Part shown: piece by piece, positions 15,618 to 24,658 of the stretch | How positions within the stretch are numbered: the first letter of the stretch is position 1 | Layout of the letters: every line of letters starts with the position of its first letter | DNA from: Candidatus Parcubacteria bacterium | Lineage (GTDB): Bacteria; Patescibacteriota; Patescibacteriia; CAIXNZ01 | NCBI GenBank assembly: GCA_026395755.1 | Contig: JAPLYC010000045.1 | Span: forward strand, 1-43,912 | Direction of reading: 5' to 3' | DNA: 43,912 nt | Made by a program: the position numbers and the translations under genes | The notes under the pieces: generated by a model | Databases searched by the model: none | Told to the model about the DNA's origin: nothing | Seen by the model: only the letters and a program-made list of their open reading frames with translations

Positions 15618-17888
15618 TTACTTACACGAACCATCTATACATTTCTTGCCGGAAGCGGCGCATTCGCTATCAAGAGAGCAGGGCGCTAAATCATTATAGC
15701 GGCAACAGACCATTTCTTGCTTGCCATTTTTGCTGGCATTAAAATCAAAGACATAATAACCCGGCTGGCAACAAGCTCGTCTGGCGCAAGTATTGCTCGC
15801 GGAAGTATCCTTACAGACATCCGAAGCGCCTCCTACTCCCGGTACTACACCGCCGCAAGTATCAGCAGGATCATCTTCAGCTCCAGCAGACTTAGGCGCG
15901 GTAGTAGCTGTAAAATTAGCAAAATTTAATTTTCCGGTGGTTTCATCCAACTTTTTTACATAACAAAAATTCTTTTTTATTGTACTACCACCAGAAGAAA
16001 CAGAATAAGTAATGGCCTGCGCAGTGGTAACTAAGCTTGATTGCAGATCTTCATTATTACAATATAGATTACAAGTTTCAGCACTATCCCAAGTTATGGT
16101 TGGCTCCTCCTCAACTATAGTTCGATTATTTCCGGGGCATTTCTTAACCAAGACCTTGCCTGGTAAAGCTAAGGTGGTAAAACTGCAATTTGCAGCCAAT
16201 TCATTAATATTGCTATCAGACAAGGCAGTATTATAAACTCTAAATTCATCAAAAGTCCCCCAGGAAGACTTCCCATCTTCATAATTACCAATATGAATAA
16301 CATTATTTCCCGACTTATACGCCGCTACGCAGGTTTTTCCGCCTATTGCCGAAGTTCCGTCAATATAAAATTCTGTTTTTCCGTTTCTACCGATGGCTAC
16401 CAGATGATGCCAAGTATTTGGCGGAAAAAGAGTTGTATTACTCAGATTAAGTCCATCCATTGCGGGGGTACTTGGAATAGTGTCACAGGGAAACCAGGTT
16501 TTGTCAAAATTATGTCCGGGATTTTCAATCGTACCCAGGAAAAACCCGAACGGATTATTATACCTTCTAGTGGCGATAACCATATCAGCGGAACCTCTAA
16601 CTAAAATATTATAACCATTGGTTGGAGGATTGAGCGGAGTTTTAAACCAAGTTTCAATGGTCCATTCATATAAAGGTATAGACCGGGTCAGACTTATCAC
16701 TTGAGTACCGGAAGTCTTAATACCATTGTTAATCCGGCCGCTGACATGCATAGGTGAAGTTGTAGTATTATCTTTTAAAATGCCGCTTGGACCGAAAAGC
16801 GAACTCTCAGAAATAGTATTACCGGCTACTTCATCAAAATTATAGCTCACCGCCAAATCAACGCTATTTGTAGCAGTCCCCAAAATATCGTCAAAGATAG
16901 CAGAATTGCTGGGGTCATCGGTTACCAGTCCGCCATAAGTAATATAGATATCCAGTCCGCCATAAGTAATATAGATATCCTTCGTTCCGTTCGCTGGTAT
17001 AGAAAAATCTATTGTCTCCCCAGCAGGATTAAGAATTGTTGCTGGTATTTTTACCCAGACCTTGGGCATGACATCAATAAAAAAATCAAGTTCTTGGGTT
17101 GGGGTTAACGCAGCATCGGCATAGAAATGCAAATCCCAGCCGTCAGCACACGTCTTATCACCGGCTAATAAATCAGCGGGAAAATTATTAATAGCCACCT
17201 GATAATCGGTTAAAGCCTGGCCGGTATTATTTTTAATGGTAATTTTTCTTTGATAGCGCGGCCGGATATTGGAAATCAATTTTAAAACGGTTCCACTGCT
17301 GATATTAATATACTGGCTACCACCCTGAAAAAGCTTTATTTCATTAGCTGAAACAATAGGCGCATAAATTGATTGAATCGGCGGAATGGCCTGAGTTAAA
17401 GTCAAACTGCCGTAATTTCGTTCCTGATTCAATAATAAATCGGATTTTATAGTAATATTATTAGCCTCCAAAGATAAATTGGCATAGCCCGGCTTGGGAT
17501 AAATTCCAAAATCATTGCCGCTATTGATGGCGACTGACTTGGTCTTAAAAACATAAGCGTTACCTATTTTCTGAATCTGGCGAGTACCGGTACAAGAATC
17601 ATCATTCGGATTGAGAATCGTGCAGAACCTAGCTTCAGGATTGAGAAAAATCAAATTATTGGTCACAGCTAAAAATTTGGAAGTAGGATTGGAAGTACTA
17701 ATAGGCCCCTCGGTAACTAAGCTGCTATTCAAAGCATTGCCGACCATGATATAATCCCCTCCGCTTTTTAAAACCGAGTCAATCATAAAATAGTTATTCA
17801 AAGACTCATAATTAAAGCCTGCCCAGGCAATACTGCTTAAGGCAAAAAAAGCCGCAATAATCAGACAAATTTTAGATGCCAAATTCAT
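15618..17888 (-). CDS. secreted protein with DUF2341-like and LamG/concanavalin-like domains
   Basis: Signal peptide; YQRKITIKNNTGQALTDYQVAI (DUF2341-like); YEWTIETWFKTP...TWHHLVAIGRNGKTEFYIDG...HIGNYEDGKSSWGTFDEFRVYNTALS (LamG). Confidence 0.8.
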   Translation of the reverse strand: MNLASKICLIIAAFFALSSIAWAGFNYESLNNYFMIDSVLKSGGDYIMVGNALNSSLVTEGPISTSNPTSKFLAVTNNLIFLNPEARFCTILNPNDDSCTGTRQIQKIGNAYVFKTKSVAINSGNDFGIYPKPGYANLSLEANNITIKSDLLLNQERNYGSLTLTQAIPPIQSIYAPIVSANEIKLFQGGSQYINISSGTVLKLISNIRPRYQRKITIKNNTGQALTDYQVAINNFPADLLAGDKTCADGWDLHFYADAALTPTQELDFFIDVMPKVWVKIPATILNPAGETIDFSIPANGTKDIYITYGGLDIYITYGGLVTDDPSNSAIFDDILGTATNSVDLAVSYNFDEVAGNTISESSLFGPSGILKDNTTTSPMHVSGRINNGIKTSGTQVISLTRSIPLYEWTIETWFKTPLNPPTNGYNILVRGSADMVIATRRYNNPFGFFLGTIENPGHNFDKTWFPCDTIPSTPAMDGLNLSNTTLFPPNTWHHLVAIGRNGKTEFYIDGTSAIGGKTCVAAYKSGNNVIHIGNYEDGKSSWGTFDEFRVYNTALSDSNINELAANCSFTTLALPGKVLVKKCPGNNRTIVEEEPTITWDSAETCNLYCNNEDLQSSLVTTAQAITYSVSSGGSTIKKNFCYVKKLDETTGKLNFANFTATTAPKSAGAEDDPADTCGGVVPGVGGASDVCKDTSASNTCARRACCQPGYYVFDFNASKNGKQEMVCCRYNDLAPCSLDSECAASGKKCIDGSCK
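16925..16978. repeat. 27-bp perfect in-frame tandem duplication
   Basis: ccagtccgccataagtaatatagatat twice; duplicates DIYITYGGL in the encoded protein. Confidence 0.95.
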
Positions 17889-17897
17889 AATTGATAA

Positions 17898-18743
17898 TTA
17901 AAAACTAACATTCAGATGACAACACAATTTCGCGCCATTATTAATGGAAACAATGTCATTACCGGTTGTATTGGTATAAGTAGCACCAGCGGCCGCTACA
18001 CTAAATATCCATCTGTCGTTTTTCTCACTGCCTTTAGCTGTTTTACAGCTATTTGCCAAGCCAGCCTTCCAGCATAACCATTGATTATTTATATTCTTAT
18101 CCGAACCCAAATTAATATCTTTAAATATCAGTTTTTGGGCACTGATAAGTAACTCGTTTTTAGATAAGGGATATAAAGTTTTTAAATAAACATTGCCGGA
18201 CTTAAGCTCTTTTTCTCCTTTTTCTCCGCAAGTGCCGCTGCCATCATTGGAAAAACAGCCAGTTACCGTGGTGTTATCTTCTGCTATCCTATCTGTTATC
18301 CTAATAGGATACTTGGTCTGCACATTCTTCCCCTCTGCCGGTATAAAATTAATGGTACCATTTGGCGCTGACAATTTATTAGCCGTGAGCTGATAACGGT
18401 CGCTTTTTACTTCCAGACTGTTAGGTGTCCAAATCAGCATTTTTGAATTGCAATCTTTATTTAAAGGCGTATTAGCGCTCCGAATATCTTCACAAAAATA
18501 TAATTTGTTATTTTCATCCAATAACAAATAATTGCCGATCAGCACATCTCCGAGTTTGCCGGTCGCTGGACTCACTGTATTTTCCACTGCCAGATAGCCG
18601 TTAATATGTAAATTATCCAGAATATATAAATTATTATTTTTTCCCAAAAAGTAGCCGTTACCTGCGGCAAAAACAAATCTGGTTACCATTAAGATAACCC
18701 CGAGACTGCATAAAAAAATAATTATTTTATAAATTTTTGGCAT
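17898..18743 (-). CDS. secreted/surface protein of unknown function
   Basis: Signal peptide-like N-terminus (IIIFLCSLGVILMVTRFVFAAGNGYFLGKN), Asn/Gly-rich extracellular composition. Confidence 0.65.
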   Translation of the reverse strand: MPKIYKIIIFLCSLGVILMVTRFVFAAGNGYFLGKNNNLYILDNLHINGYLAVENTVSPATGKLGDVLIGNYLLLDENNKLYFCEDIRSANTPLNKDCNSKMLIWTPNSLEVKSDRYQLTANKLSAPNGTINFIPAEGKNVQTKYPIRITDRIAEDNTTVTGCFSNDGSGTCGEKGEKELKSGNVYLKTLYPLSKNELLISAQKLIFKDINLGSDKNINNQWLCWKAGLANSCKTAKGSEKNDRWIFSVAAAGATYTNTTGNDIVSINNGAKLCCHLNVSF

Positions 18744-18749
18744 AATTTA

Positions 18750-19472
18750 TTACGGAGCTGAATTTACATTAACTCCTAGACCATTGACGTTAAGATTTAT
18801 TAATCTTTTGGGATAAAACATGATAAAATGCCCAATATTAGGGGCTTCATCATTTTCAGATATCTCATCAAATCTGATTTCCGGTAAAGTCAATCCGATG
18901 CGACCGGAAACAAGGTCAGTAGCCCCGGTATCCCTAAGCTCATTAGTAGACAAATAATTAACAAAAACGCTTTTAGAATCAGTGGGCAATGGATCCTGAT
19001 CAGTCACTATCAGATTTTTACTATTATCAATTATTAATTTGCCGGCTATATTGATACTGCCGTCTAAAAGCCCGTTTAAAGTAATATTGCTGTTTTGCGA
19101 AACAAAATCCAAATTAGAGTCTGAGCTGATCTCGTCCATGGTCAAAAAAGCCACGCCTATATTGCCGATGGCGGCCTGGCAATTGACACTTTTGGGATAA
19201 TCAGCGCATTCAAAGCCGATCAAGCCTCTGACAAAAAGATCTTTGCCGATTATTTTTAAAATCCCGCCGCCGACCGGTTCTGCGTCAGCAGCTCCGTCAG
19301 GCGACATCTTCAAACCCTGACCAACCATTCTGACATTGTCCCATAAATACATTTTGGGGTTGGTGGCGTCATCTTCATAGGTCACAAACCCGGCGGCTTG
19401 CACAACTAAAATTCCGGCTGTCATGATCGCAGCCGCTATCAAACAAATAATTGTAATTTTACTCAACTTCAT
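18750..19472 (-). CDS. secreted/surface protein of unknown function
   Basis: Signal peptide-like MKLSKITIICLIAAAIMTAGILVVQAAG. Confidence 0.65.
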   Translation of the reverse strand: MKLSKITIICLIAAAIMTAGILVVQAAGFVTYEDDATNPKMYLWDNVRMVGQGLKMSPDGAADAEPVGGGILKIIGKDLFVRGLIGFECADYPKSVNCQAAIGNIGVAFLTMDEISSDSNLDFVSQNSNITLNGLLDGSINIAGKLIIDNSKNLIVTDQDPLPTDSKSVFVNYLSTNELRDTGATDLVSGRIGLTLPEIRFDEISENDEAPNIGHFIMFYPKRLINLNVNGLGVNVNSAP

Positions 19473-19606
19473 AAAATCTTATATTGTCATTCAAGGCTAA
19501 GCCTTGAATATATTCCCAAAATTTTATACCTGATAGAATGTTGCTAAAGGCTTAGCCTTTAATCCCTATCAACCCTCTCCCATAACTATTTTACCGCCAT
19601 ACAACC

Positions 19607-20140
19607 TTATGCTTCCATACCCATCTTACTCTTTTTACTTTTCCTTATTAGTACCATCATGACAATCGGAGTCACCAGCCAAAAAAACTTTGCCGGATCG
19701 GAAATAAATAAATTGCGCATATTTTCCGAAACATTGGCCAGAACTTCTTTGGGCAAATAGGTCATTAAAATGCTGAGCATCAACCCGACATGGAAAAAGC
19801 TAAAAACGATCGATTGCCACCAGCGTCCCGGGCTGTCTGAAGCGGCAATGGTATTTAATAAAGCACTGCGCGACAGCAAGAAAAATAAAACAATAAATAT
19901 GCCCAAAAAAATGGTAACTTTAAAAATCGAAGCATTATTAAAACTGATTTCCGCGGTAAAATTATTCAGATAAGGCGCGGTGTTAACAATAGCCAAGGCC
20001 ACATAAATACTGACTAAAATAACAATAATGCGATCGCGACCCAAAGATAAGCCGTATAAAAAAGCAGCCACGACAAAAAATAAGATTATAAACAAATCCC
20101 AACTCGGCACGGCCCAGTTAATATTAGGTAAAAAATTCAT
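19607..20140 (-). CDS. multi-pass membrane protein of unknown function
   Basis: 177 aa with several hydrophobic segments. Confidence 0.7.
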   Translation of the reverse strand: MNFLPNINWAVPSWDLFIILFFVVAAFLYGLSLGRDRIIVILVSIYVALAIVNTAPYLNNFTAEISFNNASIFKVTIFLGIFIVLFFLLSRSALLNTIAASDSPGRWWQSIVFSFFHVGLMLSILMTYLPKEVLANVSENMRNLFISDPAKFFWLVTPIVMMVLIRKSKKSKMGMEA

Positions 20141-20170
20141 GGGTGTGGATAGATTTTTTAACTTTACTAT

Positions 20171-20195
20171 ATTATACCATAAAAATCCCTGTCAA
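20171..20195 (-). promoter_or_regulatory. sigma70-like promoter upstream of 19607-20140
   Basis: Minus strand TTGACA (20190-20195) with TGG-TATAAT (20171-20176, 13-bp spacing, extended -10) or overlapping TATAGT at 18-bp spacing. Confidence 0.5.
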
Positions 20196-20230
20196 ACAAA
20201 ATCCCCAGCCTTTGCTAAAAACCCAGCAAA

Positions 20231-20262
20231 AAACACCCCTTAAGATGAGGTGCTTTTTTGCT
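20231..20262. terminator. intrinsic terminator after the rpsI operon
   Basis: aaaaaacaccccttaagatgaggtgctttttt hairpin with A/T tracts on both sides. Confidence 0.75.
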
Positions 20263-20310
20263 ATTTGAACTATTAATTTTCACTTTAAATACCCAGTAAC
20301 TTCAGCAGAA

Positions 20311-20736
20311 TTAACGTTTTGCCCACTGCGGCGCTTTTCTGGCGCGTTTCAAGCCCGGTTTCTTTCTTTCCTTTATTCTGGCATCGCGCTTTAAAAAGCC
20401 GGCTACTTTTAAAGTTTTGCGCAGCTCTTTATCCTGATCCTGAAGTGCCCTGGCAATACCCAGCCTGATGGCTTCAGCTTGTCCGGTTTTGCCGCCGCCC
20501 CTGACAATTATAGTAATATCAAATTTGCCCAGCAAACTGGTGATTTTCAATGGGGCATTGACAATATCTTGATTTAAAATAGTGGGAAAATATTCAGTTA
20601 ATTTTTTATCATTAATTGTGATCTGGCCGCTGCCTTTAGGATAAAGCCTAACCGTGGCAATGGCTGTTTTGCGCCTGCCGACTGCTGGAAAATATCTTGT
20701 CTGTTCTTTAATTTTAGGAATAATTTTTTCAGCCAT
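20311..20736 (-). CDS. rpsI: 30S ribosomal protein S9 (uS9)
   Basis: RYFPAVGRRKTAIATVRLYPKGSG...GLKRARKAPQWAKR. Confidence 0.97.
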   Translation of the reverse strand: MAEKIIPKIKEQTRYFPAVGRRKTAIATVRLYPKGSGQITINDKKLTEYFPTILNQDIVNAPLKITSLLGKFDITIIVRGGGKTGQAEAIRLGIARALQDQDKELRKTLKVAGFLKRDARIKERKKPGLKRARKAPQWAKR

Positions 20737-20738
20737 AT

Positions 20739-21116
20739 TTATTTCTTAAAAGTCAATCTTTTATAAAAACTTTCTCGCAACTTATTTTTCGGTAACATAC
20801 GATAAACCGTTCTTTTAATTACATATCCCGGATCACTACTGAATTTCTGACCCATTTTTTGGGTTTTTAAGCCGCCCGGATATCCAGAATGGTTATAGAA
20901 TTTTTTTTGTTCCAGCTTTTTACCGGTTATTTTAACCTTGGCTGCATTGATTATTTCAACAAAATCGCCATTATCAACATTGGGAGTATAACTTGCCTTG
21001 TGTTTGCCCATTAATAAAGTTGCTATCTTCGTAGCTAAACGACCTAAAACCTGATCAGTGGCATCCACCAAATGCTTTTTTCTTTCAATTTTATAATTAA
21101 AAATAGTTTTTGTCAT
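20739..21116 (-). CDS. rplM: 50S ribosomal protein L13 (uL13)
   Basis: HLVDATDQVLGRLATKIATLLMGKHKASYTP. Confidence 0.97.
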   Translation of the reverse strand: MTKTIFNYKIERKKHLVDATDQVLGRLATKIATLLMGKHKASYTPNVDNGDFVEIINAAKVKITGKKLEQKKFYNHSGYPGGLKTQKMGQKFSSDPGYVIKRTVYRMLPKNKLRESFYKRLTFKK

Positions 21117-21121
21117 AACTT

Positions 21122-21472
21122 TTAAACAAATTCAATTAAAACCATATTGGCTCCGTCACCCTGGCGCTGTTTTAGCTTAGTAATCCGCAAATAGCCGCCT
21201 TTTCTGTCCAGATAACGGGGGCTTAAAACTTCCAGCACTTTTTTTACCGCATTTTTGCTGTAAAGAGTTTTTAGCAGATAACGTCTGGCGACTAAATTAT
21301 TTGGCTTGCCTTTAGTGATTAATTTTTCAACTTGTCCTTTCATGGCTCTGGCCTTGCCGTCAGTAGTTTTTATTTTTTCATACAAAATCAAATTCGTAGC
21401 CAGACCACGCAGTAAAGCTTTACGCGGGCCTTTTTTCCGATCTAAAATTTTATTAACATTACGATGCCTCAT
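21122..21472 (-). CDS. rplQ: 50S ribosomal protein L17 (bL17)
   Basis: MRHRNVNKILDRKKGPRKALLRGLATNLI. Confidence 0.97.
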   Translation of the reverse strand: MRHRNVNKILDRKKGPRKALLRGLATNLILYEKIKTTDGKARAMKGQVEKLITKGKPNNLVARRYLLKTLYSKNAVKKVLEVLSPRYLDRKGGYLRITKLKQRQGDGANMVLIEFV

Positions 21473-21479
21473 AATTTAA

Positions 21480-22259
21480 TTATTTCTTAACTTTCTTGGC
21501 TATTTTTTTAACTTTGGCTGACTTTTTAGCTGGGGATTCTTCCTCATCTACTTTAATAGCTTCAGCCGGCAATTCGCCTTTATATAATAAATTAAAATGA
21601 TCTAGCAATATTTTTACCGCGTAATTAATCGCATATTCCGGAGACGTGGTACCATCTGTTTTAACGGTTAAAGTCAGTTTGTCGAAGTTGGTAATCTGTC
21701 CCACGCGGGTATTTTCCACATTGAAACCGACATCAATAATCGGAGTAAAAATAGAATCAATGGCAATGGAACCGACCGGTAACTCGGCTTTATTGCGATT
21801 TTCTGTTGGTTCAAAACCCATGCCTTTCTGGACCACGATTTCCATGTTCAATTCAATATTTTTATCGGTTAAAGTCAGAATTTTCAGGTTTGAATTTATA
21901 ATTTCCACATTGGCATCCTTCGTAATATCCTTGGCAAAAACTTCGCCTTCACCTTTTTTCACCAGCTTCAATGTCACGGGTTCTTCCGAATATACTTTTA
22001 AACGTAATTGCTTTAAATTTAAAACTATTTCCAAAACATCTTCATAAATCCCTTTAACTGCGGAAAACTCATGCTGCGCGCCTTTAATTTTAAAAGATGT
22101 GATCGCAGCGCCCGGCAAAGAAGATAAAATTACACGTCTCAAAGCATTGCCAATGGTAGTACCATAGCCATGGAATAAAGGTTCGATGACTAAAATCCCT
22201 TCATTTTTAGTTTCACCTTCCTTTAATTCAATTTTTGATGGTAAAAAAATGTTTTCCAT
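21480..22259 (-). CDS. rpoA: DNA-directed RNA polymerase subunit alpha
   Basis: FLPSKIELKEGETKNEGILVIEPLFHGYGTTIGNALRRVILSSLPGAAITS; short Lys-rich end, no obvious full alpha-CTD. Confidence 0.95.
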   Translation of the reverse strand: MENIFLPSKIELKEGETKNEGILVIEPLFHGYGTTIGNALRRVILSSLPGAAITSFKIKGAQHEFSAVKGIYEDVLEIVLNLKQLRLKVYSEEPVTLKLVKKGEGEVFAKDITKDANVEIINSNLKILTLTDKNIELNMEIVVQKGMGFEPTENRNKAELPVGSIAIDSIFTPIIDVGFNVENTRVGQITNFDKLTLTVKTDGTTSPEYAINYAVKILLDHFNLLYKGELPAEAIKVDEEESPAKKSAKVKKIAKKVKK

Positions 22260-22306
22260 AATGGATTTGTTACTTGAAGGTTCCCCCTCAATATTATTAA
22301 AAGTTT

Positions 22307-22936
22307 TTATTTGGAATAGAACTCGATAATCAGTTTCAAGTCAAATTCTCCTTTATTTTCGGCCAAAGTAGGCTTACCGGTTACTTTTATTTCCAATTTA
22401 TCCTCATCTAAAAATAGCCAGGACAAAGATTCTCTGCCCTTGATTTGTTCTTTCAGGTTTGCCAGGGTTTTAATTTTTTTACTTGCCTCTCTGACGCCGA
22501 TCACGTCGCCGATCTTCAACTGATATGAGGCGATATTTACTTTCTTTTTATTGATTGTAAAGTGGTTGTGGGAAATCATCTGGCGCGACAAATTTCTGGA
22601 TTTGGCAAAGCCTAAGCGATAAATCACATTGTCAAAACGCATTTCTAAAAGCTGCAAAAATGTTTCTTCGGTATTGCCTCTGGACTTGCTGGCCTTAACA
22701 AAATAATTTTTCATCTGTTTTTCTAGAATCCTGTAAATTCTTTTCGCCTTTTGTTTTTCTCTGAGCTGCAGGCCATAACCAGTCGGTCGGCCATAGCCTT
22801 TGCTGCCATGAACACCAGGCGGAAAATTTCTTTTAACCATGGCGCATTTTGGTGAATTACAACGATCGGCCTTTAAAAAAAGTTTAACGCCTTCTCGTCT
22901 GCATTGTCTGCATTTTGCCATTAAAAGTCTTGCCAT
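22307..22936 (-). CDS. rpsD: 30S ribosomal protein S4 (uS4)
   Basis: PPGVHGSKGYGRPTGYGLQLREKQKAKRIYRILEKQ...RLGFAKSRNLSRQMISHNHFTIN. Confidence 0.97.
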   Translation of the reverse strand: MARLLMAKCRQCRREGVKLFLKADRCNSPKCAMVKRNFPPGVHGSKGYGRPTGYGLQLREKQKAKRIYRILEKQMKNYFVKASKSRGNTEETFLQLLEMRFDNVIYRLGFAKSRNLSRQMISHNHFTINKKKVNIASYQLKIGDVIGVREASKKIKTLANLKEQIKGRESLSWLFLDEDKLEIKVTGKPTLAENKGEFDLKLIIEFYSK

Positions 22937-23033
22937 ATATATTTATAGTAAATTTTTAATTGCCTGCCCGCCGACCTGTCCACCGAAGCTATAGCGTAGG
23001 TGGAAGCTTCAGCAAAGGCGGATTAACTATTAT

Positions 23034-23489
23034 TTAGACGCGTCTTGGCCTTCTGTGTCGGCAGCCATTATGCGGAATCGGCGTAATATCTTTAATTGAG
23101 ACGACATTTAAGCCATAAGTATTCAAAGCTCTGACAGCTGCTTCACGGCCAGAACCGACTCCTTTAACAAACACATTGACGTTCTTTAAGCCATAAGGCT
23201 TGGACTTGTCAACCGCATCCTTAACAATCACGCTGGCGGCGTACGGAGTAGCCTTTTTAGGGCCTTTGAAATTATTCTGTCCGGCGCTGGACCAGCTTAA
23301 AACATTACCGTTTAAATCCGTTAAAGTGACAATGGTGTTATTATAAGTAGCCTGAACATAAGCCCGACCATGAGAAATCTGGCGAATCTGCTTTTTCTTC
23401 TTGCCAGTCAATTTTTTCCCGTCTTCAGCTGTTTCTTTTTCAGTCTCAGCCGCAACTTCTTCAATTTTTTGGATATTTTCCTCTGTCAT
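23034..23489 (-). CDS. rpsK: 30S ribosomal protein S11 (uS11)
   Basis: GRAYVQATYNNTIVTLTDLNGNVLSWSSAG...TPIPHNGCRHRRPRRV. Confidence 0.97.
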   Translation of the reverse strand: MTEENIQKIEEVAAETEKETAEDGKKLTGKKKKQIRQISHGRAYVQATYNNTIVTLTDLNGNVLSWSSAGQNNFKGPKKATPYAASVIVKDAVDKSKPYGLKNVNVFVKGVGSGREAAVRALNTYGLNVVSIKDITPIPHNGCRHRRPRRV

Positions 23490-23553
23490 AATTTATATAT
23501 TGTTTAAAAAATTCCTCCACATTTATCTAATATCTAATTCCCTAATTTCTAAA

Positions 23554-23946
23554 TTAAGTTTTTTGAGCCGATATTTTTCTGCCGCTCATCAAAGTCTTTC
23601 TGACATTGCCGCGCACAGTGCGGGAATTTGTTTTGGTTCTTTGGCCTCGGCAGGGTAAATTCTTAGCATGACGGATGCCGCGGTAGCATTTTATTTCCCT
23701 TAAGCGTTTAATATTGCCCATAACATCTCGTTTCAGATCACCTTCGATTTTATAATTTGTCTTTATAAACTCTCTGATTTTTGCTTCATCAGCATCTGTT
23801 AAATCCTTGACTCTGGTATTAGGATTGATTTTTACTGACGCCAAAATCTTCTTGGCAGTAGTATTGCCAATTCCATATATATAGGTTAAAGAAATTACTA
23901 TTCTTTTGTCTTGGGGCAAAGTGACGCCCCCGATTCTGATAGGCAT
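23554..23946 (-). CDS. rpsM: 30S ribosomal protein S13 (uS13)
   Basis: [32 protein letters not shown]...[22 protein letters not shown]. Confidence 0.97.
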   Translation of the reverse strand: MPIRIGGVTLPQDKRIVISLTYIYGIGNTTAKKILASVKINPNTRVKDLTDADEAKIREFIKTNYKIEGDLKRDVMGNIKRLREIKCYRGIRHAKNLPCRGQRTKTNSRTVRGNVRKTLMSGRKISAQKT

Positions 23947-24013
23947 TTTACTATTTTAAAAATTATAAATTATCCCGCAGACGGGATGCCGCTATGCGGC
24001 AAAAATTAGACAG

Positions 24014-24130
24014 TTAGCCTTGGCGCTGTTTATGTTTGGCATTTTTTTTGCAAATCACCCAGACTCTTTTTCTGCGCCTAATGACTTTGCAGTCGCGGCA
24101 CATTGGTCGTACAGAAGATCTGACTTTCAT
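24014..24130 (-). CDS. rpmJ: 50S ribosomal protein L36 (bL36)
   Basis: My translation, absent from the ORF track: [38 protein letters not shown]. Confidence 0.95.
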   Translation of the reverse strand: MKVRSSVRPMCRDCKVIRRRKRVWVICKKNAKHKQRQG

Positions 24131-24268
24131 AGTATTTATAAAAAATTATAATGGGTTTAGTAAATTACGTAAATCTTTTTTCGTTTAACGTAAATAGTCA
24201 TTCGTTTCGGTTAACGTAAAACGTTTGACGTAACGCCAAACGGAACCGAATAACGATTGCCGAAACTT

Positions 24269-24508
24269 TTAAAATCTATAAGTAATGCGTCCCTTGGTTA
24301 AATCATAAGGTGTTAATTCCAGCTTAACTTCATCGCCCGGCAAAATCCTGATTTTATTCATTCTCATTTTGCCTGACAAAAAACCCAGGATATCCTGGCC
24401 ATTTTCCAGCCTAATTTTAAAACTGCCGGCTGGAAGCAATTCTGCAACCACACCTTTCATCTCAATAAAATCTTTTGACTTAACCGTATTGTTGTTTTTG
24501 GCTACCAT
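24269..24508 (-). CDS. infA: translation initiation factor IF-1
   Basis: [66 protein letters not shown]. Confidence 0.97.
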   Translation of the reverse strand: MVAKNNNTVKSKDFIEMKGVVAELLPAGSFKIRLENGQDILGFLSGKMRMNKIRILPGDEVKLELTPYDLTKGRITYRF

Positions 24509-24658
24509 AATTTAACGGTATTTGTAATGTTAACTAAAAAAAAGATTCCTTGCAAGCACTTAAATGCAAAAAACCAATTGTGGTTAGTAATCTGATAAAT
24601 TATAGGTTAATTTATAGATAATTATATTATATAGTATTCTCAAAATATGTCAAGCGAT

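Noticed and set aside
20311-24508. Novel system within the ribosomal block
   Set aside because: Standard infA-rpmJ-rpsM-rpsK-rpsD-rpoA-rplQ-rplM-rpsI order; only the repeat inserts are notable.
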